From assembly GCA_026398535.1 (NCBI GenBank), contig JAPLSQ010000008.1, positions 1 through 40,390 on the forward strand: a stretch of 40,390 nucleotides of DNA, in the 5' to 3' direction. This stretch comes from Candidatus Sumerlaeota bacterium. Its GTDB lineage: Bacteria; Sumerlaeota; Sumerlaeia; Sumerlaeales; Sumerlaeaceae. Shown in pieces: positions 26,724 through 34,359 of the stretch. Below the pieces are notes generated by a model. That model was not told the origin of the DNA, made no database searches, and was given only the letters and a program-made list of their open reading frames with translations. Made by a program: the position numbers and the translations under genes. How positions within the stretch are numbered: the first letter of the stretch is position 1; each line of letters begins with the position of its first letter.

Positions 26724-27578
26724 ATGAAAATCGGGTTTCTGGAAGTTTCAAAGAGTTTCATTCAGGACAACAACGCTGAGATTAAGGTGGTACAGGCGTT
26801 GCTGCCCTTGTCGTTATCCGTGAGCGAGGGGGAATTCATCTGCATCATCGGGCCTTCGGGGTGCGGCAAGAGCACGCTGTTGAATCTTCTGGCCGGACTT
26901 GAGAAACCCGACACGGGCCGGATTCTGGTCGATGGTGTGACCGTGAATGGCCCAGGCAGCGAGCGGATTCTTGTTTTCCAGGAGCCGGGTCTGATGCCCT
27001 GGATGACCGTGGCGCACAATGTTGAGTATGGCTGGAAACTTCAGGGAGTGCCGGCCGCAGAACGTTGCGAGCGGGTGAAAAAGTATCTGAAAATGGTTCA
27101 TCTTTCCCAATACGCCGGCACGCTTCCTCATCAGCTTTCGGGGGGCATGAAACAGCGCGTCAGCATCGCGCGGGCGCTGGCGCTGGAGCCCAAGGTGTTG
27201 CTCATGGATGAGCCTTTCAGCGCTCTGGATGCCCAGACCCGCGACATTCTCCACGACGAGCTCCAGCGCATCTGGCAGGAGACCGGGACAACTATTCTAT
27301 TCGTGACGCATAACATCCGCGAGGCTGTCTATCTGGCTGACCGTATCGTCATCATGACCGCCGCGCCCGGCAGCATTAAGAATGTCGTGCATGTCCCGTT
27401 TGCGCATCCGCGGAAAAAATCGTCCACCGAACTCAGCGCCTTTTCCGCCATTCTCCATGATGAAATCAAACAGGAGGTTGACAAAGTGGCCGCCAAGGAG
27501 CTTGGCCGCGAATGGCTGGCTGACAACAAACCGCCCATTCCCGGCGAAACGAGCGCGGATGTCGGAGCTGGAATATGA
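26724..27578 (+). CDS. ABC importer ATPase, nitrate/sulfonate/taurine type
   Basis: The 284-residue product (start MKIGFLEVSKSF) energises import by the two genes that follow. Motifs: Walker A GPSGCGKST (43-51), Q-loop FQEPGLMPW, signature LSGGMKQR (138-145), Walker B VLLMDEPFSALD (158-169) and switch histidine in FVTHNIREAV (H196). The QEPGLMPW wording and gene context fit the SsuB/TauB/NrtD group. The frame extends to an ATG at 26697, but those nine extra codons lie in the loop and second arm of the hairpin and are atypical, so 26724 was preferred. Neither start has a clear Shine-Dalgarno. The stop overlaps the next start as ATGA. Confidence 0.94.
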   Translation: MKIGFLEVSKSFIQDNNAEIKVVQALLPLSLSVSEGEFICIIGPSGCGKSTLLNLLAGLEKPDTGRILVDGVTVNGPGSERILVFQEPGLMPWMTVAHNVEYGWKLQGVPAAERCERVKKYLKMVHLSQYAGTLPHQLSGGMKQRVSIARALALEPKVLLMDEPFSALDAQTRDILHDELQRIWQETGTTILFVTHNIREAVYLADRIVIMTAAPGSIKNVVHVPFAHPRKKSSTELSAFSAILHDEIKQEVDKVAAKELGREWLADNKPPIPGETSADVGAGI

Positions 27579-28648
27579 AAGCGATTTGGAACAAACCATT
27601 ATCGGGTATTTTGCTTGTCCTGTTGCACACGGCGTCGGTCTTATGGGGCGCGTCGCCGCAGGTTGTCCGCTTGGGATATTTCCCGAACGTGACTCACGCC
27701 CAGGCTGTGATCGGGGTGCAGCGGGGTGATTTTCAGGCCGCGCTGGGAACGGAGGTGAAGCTGGAAACCAGCACATACAATGCCGGCCCGTCAGTCATCG
27801 AGGCCATTTTTGCCGGCCACCTTGACATGGCGTATGTCGGCCCCTCGCCCACGATCAATGGTTTCATCCAGAGCAAGGGTGAGGAAATCCGTGTGGTGGC
27901 CGGTTCCGCGGCCAACGGCGTGCTGGTCGTCGGCAACAGCAAACGCGGCATTTCGAAGCTCGAACAGCTCAGGGGCAAAAAGATCGCAACCCCCCAATTG
28001 GGCAACACACAGGATATTTCAGCCAAATACTTTGTTGTGCACACCTTAAAGAGCAGCTTGAAGGAAAAGGGCGGGGAAACCGAAGTCATCCCGATCAACA
28101 ATCCCGACATCGAAATATTGTTTGAAAAAGATCAGGTTGATGCCGCGTGGGTTCCGGAGCCTTGGGGCTCGCGTCTGATTGCCAATCGCCTCGGCGCCCT
28201 GATCGCCGAGGAAAAGGATTTGTGGCCGGAGAAGAAATTTGTCCAGACGAACATCATTGCCCGGCGGCGATTTCTTGAAGATCATCCCGAACTTGTGAAA
28301 AAAATCCTCTGCGCGCACGTCAAACTGACCAATGAAATGCGGCAGGATTCCGCGCGGCATGCGGACGATTTTAACAACAGTCTGAAACGTCTCACCGGCA
28401 AGAATATCCCGCGCGATGTCATCGTAAGCGCGCTTGGATATGTTGAGTTCACGACGGATCCGGTTGCCCAATCGTATCAATCTTTTTATGAAAAAGGACG
28501 GGAACTCAAGTTGTTGCGCGGCGACGCGCTCGACCTTGGCAAACTTATCGACACGCGGCTGTTGAACGAAGTTGTTGCTTCATGCGCCCCGGCCGTGAAG
28601 ACGGACACGGCAACCAGTCCATCTTCCTCTGCGGAAACAAAGTATTGA
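27575..28648 (+). CDS. ABC substrate-binding protein, NMT1/SsuA-like
   Basis: The 357-residue periplasmic binding protein has a signal peptide (LSGILLVLLHTASVLWGA) and no lipobox. The opening VVRLGYFPNVTHAQAVIGV, YNAGPSVIEAIFAGHLDMAYVGPSP and LRGKKIATPQLGNTQD are typical of the SsuA/TauA/NrtA/THI5-like cluster, whose ligands include sulfonates, nitrate and pyrimidine precursors. The ligand cannot be told from sequence. The ATG overlaps the ATPase stop by 4 bases, so translation is coupled. The C-terminus is a low-complexity Ser/Thr tail whose codons overlap the longer reading of the permease. Confidence 0.94.
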   Translation: MKAIWNKPLSGILLVLLHTASVLWGASPQVVRLGYFPNVTHAQAVIGVQRGDFQAALGTEVKLETSTYNAGPSVIEAIFAGHLDMAYVGPSPTINGFIQSKGEEIRVVAGSAANGVLVVGNSKRGISKLEQLRGKKIATPQLGNTQDISAKYFVVHTLKSSLKEKGGETEVIPINNPDIEILFEKDQVDAAWVPEPWGSRLIANRLGALIAEEKDLWPEKKFVQTNIIARRRFLEDHPELVKKILCAHVKLTNEMRQDSARHADDFNNSLKRLTGKNIPRDVIVSALGYVEFTTDPVAQSYQSFYEKGRELKLLRGDALDLGKLIDTRLLNEVVASCAPAVKTDTATSPSSSAETKY

Positions 28649-29436
28649 ACGCCTTTCAATCAAGACTGACCCGCCGACTGTCCACCGTTTTTATCAGGAT
28701 CTTCTTTGTGGTCATGCTTTTGGGAATATGGCAATGGCTGTCGAGTTTGCGGCTTGCGCCTTCCTATCTTTTCCCGGGGCCTATGGATGTTTTCCGCAGC
28801 CTGCGCGAAATGGCGGCGGATGGGACCCTGTTGATTTCCATCAGGTTGAGCATGGGGCGCATGATCATCGGATATTCCATCTCCATCGTGGGCGGTTTGG
28901 CAATCGGCCTTGCCTCCGCGCGCAGCAGGCTATTCAAGGAAACGGTCGGCTCGCTCATCATGGCGCTTCAATCCCTGCCGAGCGTCTGCTGGCTGCCCCT
29001 GGCGCTCATCTGGTTCGGGATCAACGAAATGTCGATCATGGTTGTCGTCATTCTGGGGGCGATCTTTTCGATCGCGATCGCCACCGAAAGCGCGATCCGC
29101 AACATCCCGCCTATTTATCAGAAAGTCGGGCGGGTGCTGGGCGCGCGCGGGTTTGTCTTTGCCCGCGACATCCTGTTCTTCGCGGCGCTGCCCGAACTGA
29201 TCGGCGGTCTCAAGATAGGATGGACGTTCGCGTGGCGCAGTCTCATGGCGGCTGAGCTGATCCGGGCGGATGTCAATGGCGTGGCGCGCATTCTCCAAAC
29301 CGGGCGCGAATTCAACGACATCGCCATGATGCTGGCCGGAATGATTGTCATCCTCGTGATCGGCCTGACGGTCGATCTTGCCGTTTTTGGAACTCTTGAA
29401 AGAAAGATTCGGCGCCGGTGGGGGTTGGAAAAGTGA
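28645..29436 (+). CDS. ABC importer permease (BPD_transp_1)
   Basis: The permease has about six transmembrane helices (for example FFVVMLLGIWQWL, SISIVGGLAIGLA, MVVVILGAIFSIAIA and MIVILVIGLTVDLAVFG). The cytoplasmic coupling segment contains VGRVLGARGFVFARDILFFAALPELIGG, matching the EAA loop of SsuC/TauC-type permeases. The TTG at 28645 overlaps the binding-protein stop (TTGA) and gives 263 residues. An ATG at 28582 gives 284 residues but overlaps the upstream gene by 67 bases and starts with atypical sequence. Together with the two preceding genes it completes the importer. Confidence 0.92.
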   Translation: MNAFQSRLTRRLSTVFIRIFFVVMLLGIWQWLSSLRLAPSYLFPGPMDVFRSLREMAADGTLLISIRLSMGRMIIGYSISIVGGLAIGLASARSRLFKETVGSLIMALQSLPSVCWLPLALIWFGINEMSIMVVVILGAIFSIAIATESAIRNIPPIYQKVGRVLGARGFVFARDILFFAALPELIGGLKIGWTFAWRSLMAAELIRADVNGVARILQTGREFNDIAMMLAGMIVILVIGLTVDLAVFGTLERKIRRRWGLEK

Positions 29437-29468
29437 ATGCGATTGTCATGCAAGGATATTGGCGGAGT

Positions 29469-30197
29469 ATGAAAAACGCAAACCGTTCCCGTGGATTTAC
29501 GCTGATTGAGCTGCTCATCGTGGTCGCCATCATCGCCATACTTGCCGCCATTGCCGTGCCAAATTTCCTCGAGGCTCAGACACGCGCCAAGGTCAGCCGC
29601 GCGAAGTCGGATATGCGCACCATTTCGACCGCGCTCGAATCCTACAAGATCGACACAAACAAATACCCCGAACAGGGCGTGCCAAACGGCAGCGGTGTTT
29701 TTCCATATTCCTCGGATACCACGAAAGTCTACGGCGGCGACAGCCCGCTGCATGCCTCCAACAATCCGGCCATTGCCTATCACCTGTCCACGCCCGTGTC
29801 CTACCTGGCCTCCACGACGGCCGTGTTTCGCGACCCGTTTTTCACGGAGTTTGGCAGGAACAGCACATCGCTCGTTAACGACACGCGCTATTATAATTAC
29901 TCGGGCGATTACTACTACGGGCGCATCTATGACGCCTCGCAGGATGGCGGCATCGACGCCTATCAGCAGCGCGTCATCAGACTCAACATGCTTAACCACT
30001 GGCATCTGCGCGCCCGCGGACCGGATGGCGACTACGAACGGCGATCACAGGGATGGGAAGAGTATCTTGAGTTTCATGGCGCGCGCGGCGCGGGGCCGAG
30101 CGGAACCGGCGGCATCGATATTCTTTATGACCCGACCAACGGCACGGCCTCAAACGGCGACCTTGTGCGGTTTGGCTCCGACGGCGTCAAGAACTGA
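29469..30197 (+). CDS. Type II secretion/type IV pilin-like pseudopilin
   Basis: The 242-residue product has a class III signal: a short basic leader, then G-FTLIELLIVVAIIAILAAIAVPNF, where prepilin peptidase would cut after RSRG, and E5 of the mature protein is present. The NFLEAQTRAKVSRAKSDM continuation and TALESYKIDTNKYP are common in multi-copy pseudopilins of PVC-fringe phyla. The C-terminal YDPTNGTASNGD(L)VRFG is also family-typical; there is no H-X9-DG motif of the planctomycete DUF1559 type. The start at 29469 was chosen for the correct leader length. It lies 32 bases after the permease and may be cotranscribed with the importer, an unusual neighbour. Confidence 0.92.
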   Translation: MKNANRSRGFTLIELLIVVAIIAILAAIAVPNFLEAQTRAKVSRAKSDMRTISTALESYKIDTNKYPEQGVPNGSGVFPYSSDTTKVYGGDSPLHASNNPAIAYHLSTPVSYLASTTAVFRDPFFTEFGRNSTSLVNDTRYYNYSGDYYYGRIYDASQDGGIDAYQQRVIRLNMLNHWHLRARGPDGDYERRSQGWEEYLEFHGARGAGPSGTGGIDILYDPTNGTASNGDLVRFGSDGVKN

Positions 30198-30231
30198 TCA
30201 ATGAACGGAAACGGCGAGCCTTGAGACATCT

Positions 30232-30725
30232 TCTACAGTGCCATGTTGCAACTTGTTTGTATTCAGTCGTCGACAAATGGCATCTGCGTGTAGTGCCAAT
30301 CTTTTTGGCTCCACTTCGCCGGACTTCCAAGCCATCAGCGTTCGATTTCACCCTCCCGCAGATCAGGTGGCAGCCTCACTCCAACTGCCTGCGCAACACG
30401 TATGACTTACCCTGCAAGCCGAACTGCGTCTCCTGCAACTCATTCACGTCCCGGATGATGTCCGACCATTCGAGACTGAAACCGTTGGACTCCAGGCGGT
30501 CCTGCAACTCCTTGCGCAGCACCAAGGCCAGGAAGGAACAGAAGACGTGGCCCAGAATCGTCTCGTCGCACTTGTGATAGATCGGCCTTGTCGTCAGCAC
30601 GGACTTCATCGTGCGGAAGATATCTTCGACTGTCCACAGTTGCTTGTATTTGAGCGCGGTCTGGGCAGCTAAGAGGCTCATGTTGGTTCGCAACACCCAC
30701 TTGCCATTGTAGCGCTCCCGCTGTC
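30232..30725 (-). mobile_element. Remnant of an IS1634-like insertion sequence
   Basis: Only the transposase 3' part and the following outer end remain, about 490 bases. The left edge is set at CTACAGTGCC (30233), a likely terminal sequence. The right edge, near 30725, lies about 24 bases before the stop of the GH57-like gene. The rest of the element, including the other terminal repeat, is absent from the window, so it is a deletion relic and cannot move by itself. Confidence 0.7.
30335..30725 (-). pseudogene. IS4-superfamily (IS1634-like) transposase C-terminal fragment
   Basis: The minus-strand frame reads RYNGKWVLRTNMSL, then LKYKQLWTVEDIFRTMKS, which carries the third catalytic residue (Glu of VED) of the DDE transposase in the Y-x-x-x-W-x-V-E-x-x-F-R-x-x-K context. 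RPIYHKCDETILGHVFCSFLAL follows. The frame stops at 30376, but a one-base shift continues as AVGVRLPPDLREGEIER and stops at 30335. That AVGV.LPP ending is the normal C-terminus of this family, so one base has been lost near 30385. The two N-terminal catalytic aspartates are absent. Confidence 0.85.
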
Positions 30726-30748
30726 CAAAAAATCTAAAACAATCCGCG

Positions 30749-32803
30749 TTACTCTTCCCTCAGTCCGCAGAACAGTTTGTTTTCCCACTTGTAGTTCGAG
30801 TTTTCGATCTCGGCGGACCAGATATGGCCGGCATTTGTCGTGATCTCCTCATCCTCCGCGGAAAAGTCCTTGCGGTAGCCGAGGGGGCGCAGATGGCGTG
30901 CGGCTGTGCGGCGCGCGGCTCTTTCGACAATGTTGAAGTCCGACTCCTCAACCGACGAGCGCAATGAATCAAACCACTCCTTCTCCGTGACCCCATAATC
31001 CGCGAGCCGGTAGCGCTCATACCCGTTTTTGAACCCGAACAATTCAATCTTGACCAGTTCCACGAGCTTTTTCGCGTCCGCCGCGCGGCCTTCCCAGTGG
31101 CGCATATAAATCAGATTGCGGAAGGCAAGCGTCAGCATCACGACATTTTCATACATGGCCCTTTGGTCGAGATTTTCCCAATAGGTGGCCTGGCTGCGGT
31201 ATGAATCGAGCACGAAGTAATATCCCTGCGCCGCCACGCCCGCCATCACGTAATTCTGCTCGCGCAGACGTTTGCGGCAGTCCTTCATCAGGTAATCGTC
31301 CACGAGGTTGGCCAACTGAATGTCAGCCTCGCTCATGTCGTGCTGGATGAAATGCTCGCGCCAGTGAATAAAGGTGAAATGCGTAAGGAATGCCCCGATG
31401 TTGCGCTTGAGCACGGCTTGGTCTTTGACGCCACAGATATCGGCAAGAATTTCGAGGAAGCCCCCCTTGAGGGTTTCGGGATCGCCCTTGAGTTCCTGCG
31501 CGCAAATGGAGCGGGCCCGGCTGAACGCTATTTTCCAGCACTGCGGGCCGATCTCCTGAACTTTGCCGGTCTTGGTGCGGCGTATGAAGGGACGGTTTTC
31601 ATCGGCCAGTTTGAACGGGGCATTTGAATCAAGCACGCCCTCCCAGCGGCCAAGCGATATCGTCGTGTGCCAGTCGTTCAATGCGGTGTTCTCGCGAAGG
31701 CGCGCCTCCTGCGGCTCATGCCTGGCCCGCCCGAACTTGCCGTTGATTTTCCTTCTCACGTAAAAATCGGGCGACATGGTCAGGTAGGAAAGCTGCGCCA
31801 GCTTGACCACCTTCTGCTCAAAATTCGAGGCCGATTTGGGTGAAAATGTCAGCGATTCGACATCCTCAACGTGCGCCCAGCAATAATCCACGCCCTCGGA
31901 ATTCAACGCGCTGTCGACTTTGGCGATCGTGCGGTCGATGAGTTTCTTGACCGAGGGATTTGAATAGGTGACCCAATCGCTGAAATTCTTGTCGCGGAAC
32001 ACCACGGAAACGGGATCGCCATTGATCTTCACCTGGTTCCATGACTTCATCAGGACATCGGTGTCCTGCGTCACAGCCTGACCGTTATCGAGCAGGATAA
32101 GAAGATGAGGCGAGCGGATCTTCTCCGCCTTTGTCATGCGCAGAAACTCTTCGTGCAGTATTTCAAGCGTCCGCTTCGAATAACCGCACTCGGGCAGCCA
32201 GAAAGGAACCACAAATTGTTCCTCGCCCTGCGCGGCAACAACGTTATTATGGTAATCGCGCAGGATTTTCCAATACAGAAGCCACCCCATGCGAATCACA
32301 AGCCGCCGGTCAAAATCGTTTGCCAGCAATGGAAGAATGACATGGAATGGGGCCGTGGCGCACGGGGCGATGACACCGGAGCGGAAGAGCTCCATATACG
32401 ATCCGTAGGTGTTTTCGCCATGCTCATAGTCAAGTTCCACGATGCGGTGCAGCGTGTCGGGATCGATGGAGACGCTGGTGAAGGGCACCATCCCGCGCTC
32501 ACCAAATTTGTCTGCCAGCGCCTGGCGGAGCGAAAACGAAACAGTTGAAAAAATGCGCAGAAACACACGGTAAGACTTGATCATCATCTCGGTCCAGTTC
32601 TTTCCCCGGACGACTTCCGTGCCGATCACCGTGCTGACCGGTGAAATCCGCTCGTGATATTTCGGCGGTTCGGAAAGCTGATCGATGAAATCTTCCAAGT
32701 CGGCGGCATCCAGATCGACGGGAAGCATCAGGTCGAGATCAATTCTCGAACCAGGCATATAGGAGAGACTATGGTAAACAGGGTGTAGTTGATTGGACGG
32801 CAT
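30749..32803 (-). CDS. Divergent glycoside hydrolase family 57-like protein
   Basis: The 684-residue product is not close to a characterised enzyme, but GH57 landmarks can be followed. APCATAPFHVILPLL (about 145-160) resembles the family's second motif, and VPFWLPECGYSKRTLEIL puts E205 where the catalytic nucleophile sits. VSVVFRDKNFSDW matches the FRD..LSD segment, and HVEDVESLTF offers D314 as the acid/base. The N-terminal HxHQP motif is replaced by PVYHSLSY. The long C-terminal part (about 370-684) is helical-looking with GAFLTHFTFIHWREHF and YVMAGVAAQGYYFVLDSYRS. GH57 enzymes act on alpha-glucans; activity here is inferred. There is no signal peptide, so it is probably cytoplasmic. An IS remnant lies just downstream. 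Confidence 0.7.
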   Translation of the reverse strand: MPSNQLHPVYHSLSYMPGSRIDLDLMLPVDLDAADLEDFIDQLSEPPKYHERISPVSTVIGTEVVRGKNWTEMMIKSYRVFLRIFSTVSFSLRQALADKFGERGMVPFTSVSIDPDTLHRIVELDYEHGENTYGSYMELFRSGVIAPCATAPFHVILPLLANDFDRRLVIRMGWLLYWKILRDYHNNVVAAQGEEQFVVPFWLPECGYSKRTLEILHEEFLRMTKAEKIRSPHLLILLDNGQAVTQDTDVLMKSWNQVKINGDPVSVVFRDKNFSDWVTYSNPSVKKLIDRTIAKVDSALNSEGVDYCWAHVEDVESLTFSPKSASNFEQKVVKLAQLSYLTMSPDFYVRRKINGKFGRARHEPQEARLRENTALNDWHTTISLGRWEGVLDSNAPFKLADENRPFIRRTKTGKVQEIGPQCWKIAFSRARSICAQELKGDPETLKGGFLEILADICGVKDQAVLKRNIGAFLTHFTFIHWREHFIQHDMSEADIQLANLVDDYLMKDCRKRLREQNYVMAGVAAQGYYFVLDSYRSQATYWENLDQRAMYENVVMLTLAFRNLIYMRHWEGRAADAKKLVELVKIELFGFKNGYERYRLADYGVTEKEWFDSLRSSVEESDFNIVERAARRTAARHLRPLGYRKDFSAEDEEITTNAGHIWSAEIENSNYKWENKLFCGLREE

Positions 32804-32973
32804 TCTGCGGATCGCTGCTTTTCTTGATTTTACGGTTTTGTTGAATTTGATATTAAAAAGTTGATCGCACGAAACCGCAAAGTCAAGTGTTTTCGAAAGC
32901 GGTCACGAACATCGAAAATTGTAATACAAGAATTCTCAATCATTTCTCAACCCGGTTTAGGAGATCTTCACAG
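32804..32973. promoter_or_regulatory. AT-rich divergent promoter region
   Basis: The 170 bases between the divergent GH57-like and FAD-oxidoreductase genes are AT-rich around 32821-32865. On the plus strand TTGATT (32824-32829) and TGATAT (32848-32853) are 18 bases apart. On the minus strand a TAAAAT-like box lies in the same stretch. The assignment is tentative. Confidence 0.3.
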
Positions 32974-34353
32974 ATGCCCATGATGACAGAGAAACCCAGG
33001 CAGATCGCGATTGCCGGCGAGTATGACGTGTTGATTGCGGGCGGCGGAACAGCGGGCGCTGTTGCCGCCATCGCCGCGGCCCGCAAGGGCGCTCGAACAC
33101 TCGTCGTCGAGCAGTTTGGATTCCTCGGCGGAACGCAGACAGGCGCGCTCGTGGGGCCCCTTTGCCCAAACTACGATATCGAGGGCAATCCGCTGACAAA
33201 GGGCATAGGACAGGAGATCTGGGACAGGCTGTCCGCGATGGGCGCGGCCGAAAAACCTGCCGGGGGCAAATACGCCAAGGATGCATGGCCCTGGTTCGAT
33301 CCCGAAATGCTCAAGTATCTTCTCGACGACATGATCCGCGAGGCGGGCGCGCAGGCGCTTTTCCACGCGTTCATCAGCGATTCGATTGTCGAAGACAACA
33401 ATATCAGGGGAATCATCATCGAAAGCAAATCCGGACGGCAAGCCATTCTGGCGCAGGTGACCGTTGACGCGACGGGCGACGCTGATGTGGCGTTCAGGGC
33501 TGGCGTCCCTTGTGAATCAGGGCGCCGCGAGGATGGGATGAATCAGGCGGTATCGCTGCGGTTTCATCTCGGCAATGTCGACTTGGAAAAGGCGGCCGAA
33601 TTCCTGAGAGCCAACGGAATGCCCGGCATCGAAGACCCCTTTGTCAGTTACGCCGCCGGCTCCGGATGCAAGGACATCGCGCATATCATCGAAGCGGGCG
33701 TGGATGCGGGCGTGATTGACGAAGAGACGACACGCTACTTCCAGTTTTACTCCATGCCCGGGCGCCCCGGTGAAATATCGTTCAATTGCCCTGAAATCCG
33801 AAACGCCAATCCCACCGACACGTTTGATCTCAGCCGTATTCAGATGGAGGGCCGCGGCAAGATTCGCAAACTGATTCATTTCTGCCGCACATGCCTGCCC
33901 GGCTTTAAGCATTGTTACCTGGTCGCCACAGCGCCGCTCATTGGCGTGCGCACCTCGCGGAGAATCGTTGGCGAATACGTACTGACAGAGGAGGATGTGC
34001 TCACCGGGCGCAAATTCGCGGACGCTGTCGCGCGAAACAACTGGCCCACGGATATCCACGCCCCAAAACAGGGTGAGGAACTTATCTTCAAACCGCATCT
34101 TCAGCCGGGCGATTACTGCGAAATCCCCTACCGTTGCCTTGTTCCAAAGGAAATCGGCCGTCTGCTGGCAGCGGGACGGTGCATTTCGACAACGTTCGAG
34201 GCGCTTGCCGGTGTGCGCATCTCGCGCGTATGCCAGGCGCTGGGGCAGGCGGCGGGCGCCGCGGCCGTGATGGCCGTCAAACTGGGCGTCGCGCCCCGCG
34301 AAATCGACGGCAGGGCGCTCAACCGCCAGCTTGTTGAGGACGGGATGATGTAG
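32974..34353 (+). CDS. FAD-dependent oxidoreductase (FAD_oxidored family)
   Basis: With the start at 32974 (AGGAG 10 bases upstream) the product has 459 residues; the frame opens at 32887 without such a site. Near the N-terminus YDVLIAGGGTAGAVAAIAAARKG is the GxGxxG dinucleotide fold, ending in the acidic LVVEQFGFLGGTQT, whose Glu should bind FAD ribose. VTVDATGDADVAFRAG is the second family motif, and GVRTSRRIVGEYVLTEEDV with IPYRCLVP...LLAAGRCIS closes the FAD site. This PF12831-type family is common in PVC and related bacteria beside carbohydrate genes, and its substrates are mostly unknown. It has no signal peptide. It ends 6 bases before the convergent membrane protein gene. Confidence 0.93.
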   Translation: MPMMTEKPRQIAIAGEYDVLIAGGGTAGAVAAIAAARKGARTLVVEQFGFLGGTQTGALVGPLCPNYDIEGNPLTKGIGQEIWDRLSAMGAAEKPAGGKYAKDAWPWFDPEMLKYLLDDMIREAGAQALFHAFISDSIVEDNNIRGIIIESKSGRQAILAQVTVDATGDADVAFRAGVPCESGRREDGMNQAVSLRFHLGNVDLEKAAEFLRANGMPGIEDPFVSYAAGSGCKDIAHIIEAGVDAGVIDEETTRYFQFYSMPGRPGEISFNCPEIRNANPTDTFDLSRIQMEGRGKIRKLIHFCRTCLPGFKHCYLVATAPLIGVRTSRRIVGEYVLTEEDVLTGRKFADAVARNNWPTDIHAPKQGEELIFKPHLQPGDYCEIPYRCLVPKEIGRLLAAGRCISTTFEALAGVRISRVCQALGQAAGAAAVMAVKLGVAPREIDGRALNRQLVEDGMM

Positions 34354-34359
34354 TTGCCC

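Noticed and set aside
29118..30005. 295-codon open frame antisense to the permease and pseudopilin
   Set aside because: It spans two clear genes on the other strand, and its product is low-complexity and charged with no known pattern.
30221..30577. 118-codon plus-strand ORF
   Set aside because: It is the complement of the decayed transposase and does not resemble a protein.
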